From assembly GCA_019594025.1 (NCBI GenBank), contig JAFDUB010000075.1, positions 1 through 8,404 on the forward strand: a stretch of 8,404 nucleotides of DNA, read 5' to 3'. Below the pieces are notes generated by a model, which made no database searches, was not told the DNA's origin, and saw only the letters and a program-made list of their open reading frames with translations. The DNA comes from Thermoplasmata archaeon. Its GTDB lineage: Archaea > Thermoplasmatota > Thermoplasmata > Halarchaeoplasmatales > Halarchaeoplasmataceae. The position numbers and the translations under genes are program-made. This document shows, piece by piece, positions 1-5,917 of this stretch (positions are counted from its first letter, which is position 1; each line of letters begins with the position of its first letter).

Positions 1-620
1 CCGACTACCTGGTACTTGACTATGAACCATCCTTGACCGTACTTACATTCTTCTGGAAGTATTACTTCAAGATCGTCTCCTTCCAGCTTTACCTTGAAAT
101 CCGCTTCACCGTAATCCTTTTCCAATATAGCCTGAATTTTTTCATCGACAGTTTCAGCTTTTGATCTTACGACATAATCAAATTTTAATGACTTACCGGC
201 CAATGGGTGATTAAAATCAACACGTACTCTTCCCGCGGTAGTCTGGATAATGGTACCTGTACGGTCCTCTATCTGAACCTCTTCGCCGACTACAACGTCC
301 AAGCCCCTTCTTTCCAGCTCTCTCCTACTAAAGAGTTCGATCTTTCCGGCGTCACGATTACCGACAGCTTTCTCCGGAGGCACTTCCACGGAACGTTCTT
401 CAGCCACTTCGCCTTCCAGAATATCCTCTTCAAAGCCCTCCATCAAGTTACCCCTTCCTACCTCCACCACCCGGGGACCGTAGGATGATTCCTCATCGTA
501 AATCTCATGCTCGTGGGCCTTCTCTTCGTCAGTCGTTCTGAACAGTAATGCTTCATCGCCCTCGTCTTCGGGCAGTATCCACACATCGAAATCTATGTAT
601 ATTAAGTCTCCTTCTTCCAT
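1..620 (-). CDS. Archaeal long FKBP-type peptidyl-prolyl cis-trans isomerase (partial, C-terminus beyond window)
   Basis: Reading the minus strand from the ATG at 620-618 gives 206 codons without a stop, running off the left edge, so the C-terminus is missing. The product begins MEEGDLIYIDFDVW, like archaeal FKBPs (MxEGDxIxIDY). It continues with VVEVGRGNLMEGFEEDILEG (residues 51-70) and VPPEKAVGNRD (80-90), then an inserted flap-like segment (about 95-130), and closes the FKBP core with DFNHPLAGKSLKF (135-147). A C-terminal extension follows, as in the roughly 26-kDa archaeal form. Family knowledge: these are cytoplasmic proline isomerases and folding helpers. Oddities: the usual FDTT reads FRTT (27-30), and the Tyr of the AYG motif is Val86. 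Both positions line the FKBP active site, so catalysis may be weak. An acidic insertion lies at about 31-46. The sequence AGGTG (627-631) six bases before the ATG supports this start. The family call is secure. Confidence 0.9.
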   Translation of the reverse strand, partial: MEEGDLIYIDFDVWILPEDEGDEALLFRTTDEEKAHEHEIYDEESSYGPRVVEVGRGNLMEGFEEDILEGEVAEERSVEVPPEKAVGNRDAGKIELFSRRELERRGLDVVVGEEVQIEDRTGTIIQTTAGRVRVDFNHPLAGKSLKFDYVVRSKAETVDEKIQAILEKDYGEADFKVKLEGDDLEVILPEECKYGQGWFIVKYQVV

Positions 621-655
621 TTGAGACACCTTTTATGCTTGGTAAATGTAGGTCC

Positions 656-665
656 TTTTTAAGCG
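656..665 (-). promoter_or_regulatory. Possible TATA-like box for the FKBP gene
   Basis: The minus strand reads CGCTTAAAAA, 36-45 bases before the FKBP ATG. Initiation about 25 bases downstream would give a leader of roughly 10-15 bases, just enough to carry the AGGTG Shine-Dalgarno sequence at 627-631. The flavodoxin gene ends only 83 bases upstream, so read-through from it is also possible. Confidence 0.35.
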
Positions 666-703
666 TTTTGTAAGAAATCAAGGGTAAGTCGATATTTTGG
701 AGG

Positions 704-1189
704 TTAGATGTCAAGTTGTTTCACGAACTTTTCGAGGACTTCAAAATGTTTTACCTTCTTTACATCTTTATCTCTTAAACTGAGTGTGGCTTGTGGTTCC
801 AGACCACAGATTTTTCCCATCACCTTGAACGTCTTTGACTCCCCTCCACCTCCATGGGTACAGAAGAATGCAACCTTGTTAAGGTCGTTTTTGTATTTGT
901 TTAAGTATGTTCTGATAGCGGGAGCTATAGTTCCGCTCCATACCGGCGTTCCCAGTAGTACCATATCAAAATCCGCAGGAGCGTAAGTTACCTCTTCGAT
1001 CTCCGTTTCCTTCCCCATAAATGCATCTTTAGCCGCCTTAGCATAACCTATCTTGCCGTCCCTGTTCTTTAGATCCTCTATTTCTTCGATTCTGCATTCC
1101 ACGTTGTGATCCAAAAGTATCTCTTTAATATTCTGAGCTAAAGCCCTGGTCGCCCCGGTCCGAGAATAGAAACATATTAATGCATTCAT
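704..1189 (-). CDS. Flavodoxin-like FMN-binding protein
   Basis: The 161-residue product begins MNALICFYSRTGATRALA. A first beta strand is followed by the flavodoxin phosphate-binding loop SRTGATR (9-15), which holds the FMN phosphate. DFDMVLLGTPVWSGTIAPAIRTYL (about 73-96) matches the second FMN-contacting loop, with the Trp that usually stacks on the isoalloxazine ring. VAFFCTHGGGG (106-116) matches the third loop. The length fits a single flavodoxin domain with no membrane segment. Family knowledge: such proteins are cytoplasmic one- or two-electron carriers or small flavin reductases; the partner cannot be told from the sequence. The frame stays open upstream to 1492, but that extension is antisense to the GTPase gene. 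The ATG at 1189 aligns with the family start and has a TATA-like box at the leaderless distance. The gene reads away from the GTPase and towards FKBP, 83 bases before it. Confidence 0.88.
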   Translation of the reverse strand: MNALICFYSRTGATRALAQNIKEILLDHNVECRIEEIEDLKNRDGKIGYAKAAKDAFMGKETEIEEVTYAPADFDMVLLGTPVWSGTIAPAIRTYLNKYKNDLNKVAFFCTHGGGGESKTFKVMGKICGLEPQATLSLRDKDVKKVKHFEVLEKFVKQLDI

Positions 1190-1210
1190 GGTAAAATAAT
1201 AGAAGGGGAG

Positions 1211-1220
1211 GTATATCAAA
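1211..1220 (-). promoter_or_regulatory. Candidate TATA box for the flavodoxin gene
   Basis: The minus strand reads TTTGATATAC, 22-31 bases before the ATG at 1189. There is no Shine-Dalgarno sequence between the box and the ATG. This spacing fits a leaderless archaeal transcript that begins at or next to the start codon. It is inferred from spacing and composition only. Confidence 0.45.
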
Positions 1221-1226
1221 ATTCCG

Positions 1227-1236
1227 TTAAACTTAT
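1227..1236 (+). promoter_or_regulatory. Candidate TATA box for the NOG1-type GTPase gene
   Basis: TTAAACTTAT lies 26-35 bases before the ATG at 1262, a distance that predicts a leaderless or very short-leader transcript. It shares the 72-base divergent spacer with the flavodoxin promoter. The TATATC on the plus strand at 1212-1217 is an alternative and would give a leader of roughly 20 bases. Confidence 0.35.
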
Positions 1237-1261
1237 CCGGTAGTTCCTGTATTGAAGGGCT

Positions 1262-2257
1262 ATGGATTTCAAGATTCCGCCGGTATTGAACGCCGATCAA
1301 TTGATGGACAAAGCATACAGGAGAGCGAGTAAAATTCAAAAACGGGGAGTTGACAAGGAGGACGGTTACCGAAAGACGGTGGCGGCCAAACTGAAACTGG
1401 TCAACAAGATAATGGAAAGCACTTTGAAACGGTACGAAGTGAGCTTTCCTTCCTTCGATCAGCTTCCTCCATTTTACAGGGATACTATTCACATTCAGCA
1501 GGATTTGAATCGTGTAAAGAAGAGTATAGGAGCCATAAACTGGGCAAGAAGAAAGATAAAGAGAGCTGTAATCGAAGATATAAGGAAGTTGAAGAACTGC
1601 GAAACCGTTGGGGAGATGGAAAGAGTGCGGAAAAGTGCCTATGGGAGAACTTCATCGTTCCTAAGGCAGGTTTCAAAAGACCTTGAATTTTTGGAAACCG
1701 TGCGAAAGAAACTCAACTCTCTTCCCGACATCCGCATGGACAGACCTACGGTTGTGGTTGCAGGATCGCCTAACGTTGGGAAATCACAGCTGGTTTTACA
1801 AATATCCACTGGGAAACCGAAGGTGGCGGTTTACCCTTTTACCACCAAAGAGGTCGGTGTAGGACACTTTCGAGCGGACGGTTTGATGTGTCAGCTAATA
1901 GATACACCGGGCTTATTGGATAGGCCTCTCGAGGAGAGAAACGAGATTGAGCTTCAGGCCATCGAGGCCATCGACGAGCTGGCGGATTTGATCATATTTG
2001 TGTACGATCCGTCCGAGTCCAGCGGATATCCTATGTCCGAGCAGAAGTCACTTTATGAAGAGATAAAAAATACCTTTGAAAATACCGATATAATTAAGGT
2101 GTACAACAAATCCGACTTGCTTGATGATAGAGGAGAGGGGCTGTACATATCTGCCTTGAACGGGGAGAACCTTGATAAATTAGAGAAGATTCTTTCCGAA
2201 AAGATTAAATATACCTATAAAGAACATTGGGATGTACATGTTAGCGAAACTGATTGA
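1262..2257 (+). CDS. NOG1-family GTP-binding protein (large-subunit ribosome assembly)
   Basis: The 331-residue protein has the NOG1 layout. An N-terminal basic helical region (about 1-155) leads into a GTPase domain. The G1 motif is GSPNVGKS (168-175). The switch-I region YPFTTKEVGVGHF (191-203) is typical of the Obg/NOG1 group. G3 is DTPGLLD (214-220), G4 is NKSD (282-285) and G5 is SAL (297-299). All nucleotide-binding motifs are intact, so it should bind and hydrolyse GTP. Family knowledge: eukaryotic NOG1 acts in 60S assembly, and archaeal members are thought to act in 50S assembly. The long ribosomal protein operon downstream in the same window fits this, though a separate repair operon lies between. 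It lacks the long C-terminal extension of eukaryotic NOG1, as expected for archaea. The ATG at 1262 has a TATA-like box about 30 bases upstream. The 3' end overlaps the next gene by 26 bases. Confidence 0.93.
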   Translation: MDFKIPPVLNADQLMDKAYRRASKIQKRGVDKEDGYRKTVAAKLKLVNKIMESTLKRYEVSFPSFDQLPPFYRDTIHIQQDLNRVKKSIGAINWARRKIKRAVIEDIRKLKNCETVGEMERVRKSAYGRTSSFLRQVSKDLEFLETVRKKLNSLPDIRMDRPTVVVAGSPNVGKSQLVLQISTGKPKVAVYPFTTKEVGVGHFRADGLMCQLIDTPGLLDRPLEERNEIELQAIEAIDELADLIIFVYDPSESSGYPMSEQKSLYEEIKNTFENTDIIKVYNKSDLLDDRGEGLYISALNGENLDKLEKILSEKIKYTYKEHWDVHVSETD

Positions 2258-2540
2258 TAACGTAACATTCTTCTTCAAAACCTTCGACGACCACCGAGGA
2301 TATCGAGTCAAGCAGGGCGAAGGTAAGCTATACCTTTCTGAAGAAGGTATCCTTGTTTCCGAGAATGGTTCTTGGTACAATCTGCCCTTGGAGATGATAT
2401 ACGATGTAAACAGAATCGAGGGCGATAGACCGGGACTGGAGTTTAAGATACCCGGTATGGACGTTATAGTAAAGGGAAACAATAGAGAATTCTTATGGGC
2501 GCTCAGACACTTTTTACTACCTAATGTCAGGAGCAGTTAA
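2232..2540 (+). CDS. Uncharacterised small protein overlapping the NOG1-type gene, possibly PH-like fold
   Basis: I do not recognise this 102-residue protein. It begins 26 bases inside the 3' end of the GTPase gene in another frame, so the two are probably co-transcribed and translationally coupled. An alternative ATG at 2238 would remove two residues. Residues about 25-85 alternate short predicted strands with turns (KLYLSEEGILV, WYNLPLEMIYDVNRI, LEFKIPGMDVIVKG). They are followed by an amphipathic segment, EFLWALRHFLLP (86-97). Several strands capped by a C-terminal helix suggest a pleckstrin-homology or GRAM-like fold; this is an impression, not a match. It has no Cys, no metal motif, no signal peptide and no transmembrane segment. 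Its composition resembles its neighbours, and it ends in a normal stop before a T-rich stretch. A role alongside the GTPase is only suggested by position. Confidence 0.75.
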   Translation: MYMLAKLIDNVTFFFKTFDDHRGYRVKQGEGKLYLSEEGILVSENGSWYNLPLEMIYDVNRIEGDRPGLEFKIPGMDVIVKGNNREFLWALRHFLLPNVRSS

Positions 2541-2582
2541 ATCTTCTGTAGAGTAGTTCACATTGTGTATCTGTTACATCAC

Positions 2583-2588
2583 TTTTTT
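2583..2588 (+). terminator. Possible T-rich transcription terminator of the GTPase operon
   Basis: A run of six T lies 43 bases after the stop of the small protein gene and about 100 bases before the next promoter. Archaeal RNA polymerase can terminate at oligo-T without a hairpin, and no clear hairpin precedes this run. The location is right but the run is short. Confidence 0.3.
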
Positions 2589-2686
2589 CAATGGCATCGA
2601 GTACGGTATGTTCAAATGATAAATCAATGTAAATGTAGCAATCACATCCAGAGGATAACTGATAATGAAGTCCCTGGGAAAAAGGT

Positions 2687-2694
2687 ATTAAACC
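2687..2694 (+). promoter_or_regulatory. Candidate TATA box for the ogt-endoV operon
   Basis: TATTAAAC ends 22 bases before the ATG at 2716. No Shine-Dalgarno sequence lies between them. The spacing predicts a leaderless transcript for the repair fusion gene. The preceding A/G-rich AAAAAGG could serve as a BRE-like element. Confidence 0.5.
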
Positions 2695-2715
2695 TATCCG
2701 AGATATAAGAAGTGT

Positions 2716-3675
2716 ATGAATCCCCTAATAGATATTTTCACAGATACCTTTTACGAACTGGTAACTCAGATCCCAAAAGGTTCAGTGTCCACATACGGGG
2801 CACTTGCTCGAGCACTAGGTGATGTGAGGGCATCAAGGGCGGTGGGGCGTATGCTCAATATGAATCCGCACCCGATTGTCGTACCATGTCACCGTGTGGT
2901 GATGTCCGATGGAAGCATCGGTGGGTTCGGAATGGGGGTAGAGAAAAAGATAAGACTTCTGGGGGAAGAAGGAGTTTCTGTTACAGGGGGGGCTGTCGTA
3001 GATTTTAAAGATAAACTGTTCAATGATTTTACCACTGACCTTCTCCTTAATAAATTGAGAGAAGAACAGAATAAATTGGTTGATCAGGTGGTCATAGAAG
3101 ATAAGTTTGAAAGTCTGGAGAAAATCGCAGGTGTCGATGTATCATACGCTGATGGAGTTGCCTATGGGGCACTTACATCGTGGGATGAGGACAAGAAGGT
3201 TAATGAGGTAGTTGTAGAGGTAGATGTAAAATTCCCATACATCCCTACTTATCTCTCTTACCGTGAACTGCCTGTGCTTCTTGATCTCATAGAAAAAGCA
3301 GAGATTCCCGACGCTATTATGGTGGACGGCAACGGCTATCTTCATCCAAGAAATCTAGGGCTCGCATCACACCTAGGTGTGGTAACGGATATTCCCACTG
3401 TCGGAGTCGCTAAAAGTCTGCTGCTGGGAGAGGTAGAGGGAGAAATCAACCACTCGAATCCGGTCTCACCGGTACGTCACGACGGTAAGGTTGTAGGCTA
3501 CGCTTTCTTAAGCTCGTCTCGAGCAAAAAATCCCATATATGTTTCAGCCGGACACCGCATGTCTCACCATACCGCTTTAGAATTGGTAAAGGAATACAGT
3601 ATGTATAGGATACCCGAGCCCGTGCGTCACGCGCACAGGTTAGCCAACGAAGTAAGGAAAGGTGATAAGAAATGA
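2716..3675 (+). CDS. ogt-nfi: Fusion of O6-alkylguanine-DNA alkyltransferase and endonuclease V
   Basis: The 319-residue protein has two DNA repair domains. Residues 10-88 form the DNA-binding and active-site domain of an alkyltransferase: VSTYGALARALG is the helix-turn-helix region, RAVGRML (41-47) includes the arginine finger, and PCHR (57-60) has the acceptor Cys58. Cys, rather than the Trp of alkyltransferase-like proteins, implies active repair of O6-alkylguanine. The poorly conserved N-terminal domain of full Ogt is missing. Residues about 106-316 form endonuclease V, which cuts near deoxyinosine from adenine deamination. Visible are Asp141 in GVDVSY, Glu184 in YRELP, Asp204 in VDGNGYLHPR (203-212), Lys233 in GVAKS and His280 in SAGHRMS, so the metal site looks complete. 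The same architecture has been described as bifunctional in Ferroplasma acidarmanus. The start is supported by the upstream TATA-like box. The stop overlaps the next start by 4 bases. Confidence 0.95.
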   Translation: MNPLIDIFTDTFYELVTQIPKGSVSTYGALARALGDVRASRAVGRMLNMNPHPIVVPCHRVVMSDGSIGGFGMGVEKKIRLLGEEGVSVTGGAVVDFKDKLFNDFTTDLLLNKLREEQNKLVDQVVIEDKFESLEKIAGVDVSYADGVAYGALTSWDEDKKVNEVVVEVDVKFPYIPTYLSYRELPVLLDLIEKAEIPDAIMVDGNGYLHPRNLGLASHLGVVTDIPTVGVAKSLLLGEVEGEINHSNPVSPVRHDGKVVGYAFLSSSRAKNPIYVSAGHRMSHHTALELVKEYSMYRIPEPVRHAHRLANEVRKGDKK

Positions 3676-4703
3676 TTCCTCTTTACTACCATGAAGATTA
3701 TAGAAAATATTCCTTCGGTACCTTGCATCCCTTCGACCCTGTGAGGTTTCCCCGTTTTGTTGATTTACTGCGTGGACGAGAAGATTTGAAAGGATTATTT
3801 GATATCAAAGAGGCTTTCGACGCCTCGGATGAAGACCTCTCCTTAGTACACACAAAGAACTACATAAAGAAGGTACTTGAATTGGAAAAGGTCGGCGGAA
3901 GGCTTTCCGGTGATACTCCGGTTAAAAAAGGAGCTCCTGCAGCGGCCAGGAGGATTGTAGGAGGTACAATTCAAGCGGTGATTGATGCGTCGGAAGGGGA
4001 ATCGGCCGTCAACCTCGGAGGTCTACACCACGCTGGTAAGGATTACGGTGAGGGTTTCTGCATATTCAACGATGTTGCCATTGGAGGTCAATACATGGCG
4101 GAGAAGGGAAAAAAGATATGCATATTCGACACCGACGCACACCAGGGAAACGGAACAATGGACATATTCTACGAAGATCCCAGGGTATTGTTTATCTCTC
4201 TTCATCAAGATCCCTACACTCTGTATCCCGGTAGGGGTTATGTACACGAGATAGGTAAAGGAGCCGGTAGGGGATATACCGTGAACATTCCACTGCCTAG
4301 AGATGCCAACACTGCTGATTATGCATACTCTGTAGAAGAATTAGTCGAACCGATAGTCGGTGAGTTCAAGCCCGACATAATAATACGAAACGGGGGGTCC
4401 GACCCACACTACTCGGACACACTCACAAACCTAGGTTTAGATATGACGGGCTTGGAATTCTTGGGTAAGGTTACGAAAAACATGGCGGTAGAAAACAGAT
4501 CAGGTCATGTAGAGCTAATGCTGTCCGGATACGGACCCCGGGTCGTCGAGGGGTGGCTTGCCATACTCAAAGGAGCCTTTTCTCTAGATACTGAACTTCC
4601 CCCCGATAAAGTTCTTGCGTCTTCTAATGACCCTCCAGGGAAGAAAGTAAGTGAAACGGTAGCGGAATTGAAGGACATATTGGGTTCTTACTGGCAGCTT
4701 TGA
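3672..4703 (+). CDS. Histone deacetylase family (HDAC / AcuC / acetylpolyamine amidohydrolase-like) zinc hydrolase
   Basis: The 343-residue protein has the arginase/deacetylase-fold HDAC signature. It shows the N-terminal YHEDYRKYSFGTLHPFDPVRF (6-26), the catalytic His pair in GGLHHAG (116-122), GFCIFNDVAIG (128-138), and the zinc ligands Asp155 and His157 in DTDAHQGNG (153-161). HQDPYTLYPG follows, then the third ligand Asp244 in NGGSDPHYSD (240-249). The catalytic Tyr287 lies in SGYG, where eukaryotic HDACs have GGGY. The site therefore looks active as a zinc-dependent deacetylase. Family knowledge: archaeal and bacterial members act on acetyl-lysine proteins, acetoin-pathway proteins or acetylpolyamines; the sequence does not decide among these. 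It has no signal peptide, so it is cytoplasmic. The start lies inside the stop region of the repair fusion (4-base overlap) and is preceded by GGTGA (3661-3665) at six-base spacing, so the two are co-transcribed. Confidence 0.92.
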   Translation: MIPLYYHEDYRKYSFGTLHPFDPVRFPRFVDLLRGREDLKGLFDIKEAFDASDEDLSLVHTKNYIKKVLELEKVGGRLSGDTPVKKGAPAAARRIVGGTIQAVIDASEGESAVNLGGLHHAGKDYGEGFCIFNDVAIGGQYMAEKGKKICIFDTDAHQGNGTMDIFYEDPRVLFISLHQDPYTLYPGRGYVHEIGKGAGRGYTVNIPLPRDANTADYAYSVEELVEPIVGEFKPDIIIRNGGSDPHYSDTLTNLGLDMTGLEFLGKVTKNMAVENRSGHVELMLSGYGPRVVEGWLAILKGAFSLDTELPPDKVLASSNDPPGKKVSETVAELKDILGSYWQL

Positions 4704-4722
4704 AGCCTGTACAACCGTTACA

Positions 4723-4730
4723 TTTAAATA
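4723..4730 (+). promoter_or_regulatory. TATA box of the ribosomal protein operon
   Basis: TTTAAATA is the closest match to an archaeal TATA box in the window. It lies 20 bases after the deacetylase stop. Initiation about 25 bases downstream would be near 4750-4756, leaving a leader of about 160 bases before uL3. A second AT-rich element, AATATAAAG (4799-4807), could be a minor promoter, but it falls inside the predicted folded region. Confidence 0.55.
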
Positions 4731-4772
4731 AACCACCCCTTTAATGAGGTTCTACATCGCATCTTGACCAGA

Positions 4773-4883
4773 CGCCATGGGCAATCCTTTAGGAACCCAA
4801 TATAAAGTGTCACGGTCGGGAGAAGGAACGAGCATCTTCGGTGCATCATTTGTGCCTTTAATGATTTGGCTCATCCATTGGCG
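4773..4883 (+). ncRNA. Candidate structured 5' leader RNA of the uL3 operon
   Basis: By eye the leader can fold as a branched RNA. CGCCATGG (4773-4780) pairs with CCATTGGCG (4875-4883) with one bulged base, closing the element. Inside, TCC-TTTA-GGA (4785-4794) makes a small hairpin. CCAA (4797-4800) pairs with TTGG (4866-4869). AAAG (4804-4807), G4809 and CAC (4811-4813) pair with GTG (4852-4854), C4855 and CTTT (4856-4859), giving two bulged U. GCAT-CTTCG-GTGC (4832-4844) makes an apical hairpin. The element lies between a strong TATA-like box and the uL3 Shine-Dalgarno sequence, where a regulatory leader would sit. I see no tRNA, 5S rRNA or C/D box features in it. No energy or covariation was computed, so this is a structural proposal only. 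Confidence 0.35.
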
Positions 4884-4887
4884 ATAA
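4777..4887 (+). CDS. Possible 36-residue leader peptide upstream of uL3 (doubtful)
   Basis: ATG at 4777 opens a 36-codon frame ending in TAA at 4885-4887, 28 bases before uL3. The product begins MGNPLGTQYK and ends in a hydrophobic stretch (FVPLMIWLIHW). No Shine-Dalgarno sequence precedes it, and the same bases form the candidate folded RNA, which explains the region at least as well. A frame this short arises easily by chance. Confidence 0.12.
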   Translation: MGNPLGTQYKVSRSGEGTSIFGASFVPLMIWLIHWR

Positions 4888-4904
4888 CGCTAAAAAAGAT
4901 GATA

Positions 4905-4909
4905 GAGGT
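4905..4909 (+). promoter_or_regulatory. Shine-Dalgarno sequence of uL3
   Basis: GAGGT is six bases before the uL3 ATG. It fixes the start and shows that the operon uses leadered, Shine-Dalgarno-type initiation, unlike the apparently leaderless first genes of the other operons here. Confidence 0.7.
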
Positions 4910-4915
4910 ATTATT

Positions 4916-5914
4916 ATGCCAGACAAACATCACCCGCGCAGAGGTTCCATGGGGTATTCTCCCCGTAAACGAGCGGCAGCAATGACTCCCAAGATTAGGT
5001 CTTGGCCTGAGGTAGATGAAGGACCAAAACTACAGGGGTTTCCAGGCTTTAAAGCGGGTATGACCCACGCATTTGTGGTGGATTACCGACCTACCAGTAC
5101 AACTTCCAGTCAGGAAGTTAGGGTGCCTGTAACTGTTGTAGAAACTCCTCCCATATCTGTCTGTGGGTTGAGATTTTATCGTAAAACTCACGAAGGTCTT
5201 CAAACGTTAGGTGAGGTTTGGGCGAACAACGTCGACAAAAAGGTGAGAAGACGTTTTCCGATTCCCAAGAATTTTAAAACCAAGGAGATGTGGAAAAAGA
5301 TAGAGAGGTCCGAAGTCGACGAAGTTCGTGCTATCGTGCACACTCACCCCGAGAATGTATCGGGTGTCCCTCGAAAAACACCTGATATACTCGAGCTTAG
5401 AATCGGAGGGGGAACCATACCCGAACGGATCGAGTTCGGAGAGAAGATATTGGGTAAGGAAGTTGAGTACGAAAAGTTTGCCCAGACCGGTGCCATGGTC
5501 GATGTATCGGCTATTACCAAGGGAAAGGGAACCCAGGGACATGTTAAACGATGGGGTGTGAAATTACTATCGCACAAGAACAGTAAATCAAGAAGGAATA
5601 TAGGTACGACCGGTGTTTTTATTCCCGGTTACATAAGACCCACAGTACCCCAAGCGGGTCAAATGGGTTTTCATCAGAGGACAGAATACAATAAGCGTGT
5701 ATTAAAGGTAGGAGATAATGGAGAGGACGTGACACCTAGCGGTGGTTTCGTTAACTACGGTAAGATACGGAATCCCTACGTTCTTTTGCACGGATCCATA
5801 CCCGGACCTTCAAAGCGTGTTGTAGTGATGAGAGATCCTGTCAGAATCAGTGGAGTTGAAGTTAGAGAACCGCAGATTACTTACATCTCTACAGAATCGA
5901 AGCAGGGGGCCTAA
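4916..5914 (+). CDS. rpl3: Large-subunit ribosomal protein uL3
   Basis: The 332-residue product is a full-length archaeal/eukaryotic-type uL3. The N-terminal tail HPRRGSMGYSPRKRA (6-20) is basic and family-typical. It is followed by GFPGFKAGMTHAFVVD (41-56). KGTQGHVKRWGVK (204-216) is the tryptophan-containing extension that reaches towards the peptidyl transferase centre of the 50S subunit, and PQAGQMGFHQRTEYNK (245-260) is the other conserved loop. Family knowledge: uL3 is one of the first proteins to bind 23S rRNA and is needed for early 50S assembly. It is the first gene of the operon, with a roughly 160-base leader and a GAGGT Shine-Dalgarno sequence. uL4 follows after three bases. Nothing in the sequence is unusual. 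Confidence 0.98.
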   Translation: MPDKHHPRRGSMGYSPRKRAAAMTPKIRSWPEVDEGPKLQGFPGFKAGMTHAFVVDYRPTSTTSSQEVRVPVTVVETPPISVCGLRFYRKTHEGLQTLGEVWANNVDKKVRRRFPIPKNFKTKEMWKKIERSEVDEVRAIVHTHPENVSGVPRKTPDILELRIGGGTIPERIEFGEKILGKEVEYEKFAQTGAMVDVSAITKGKGTQGHVKRWGVKLLSHKNSKSRRNIGTTGVFIPGYIRPTVPQAGQMGFHQRTEYNKRVLKVGDNGEDVTPSGGFVNYGKIRNPYVLLHGSIPGPSKRVVVMRDPVRISGVEVREPQITYISTESKQGA

Positions 5915-5917
5915 TTT

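Noticed and set aside
207..488. Plus-strand frame of 93 codons
   Set aside because: It is antisense to the clearly conserved FKBP gene and has no recognisable protein features.
704..1492. Longer version of the flavodoxin gene starting at 1492 on the minus strand
   Set aside because: The extra N-terminal 101 residues are antisense to the GTPase gene and unlike any flavodoxin. The ATG at 1189 matches the family start and the promoter spacing.
4773..4883. 5S rRNA, tRNA or H/ACA guide RNA in the uL3 leader
   Set aside because: The length and closing stem first suggested 5S rRNA, but the conserved 5S loops, a T-loop, and an ACA box after the stem are all absent.
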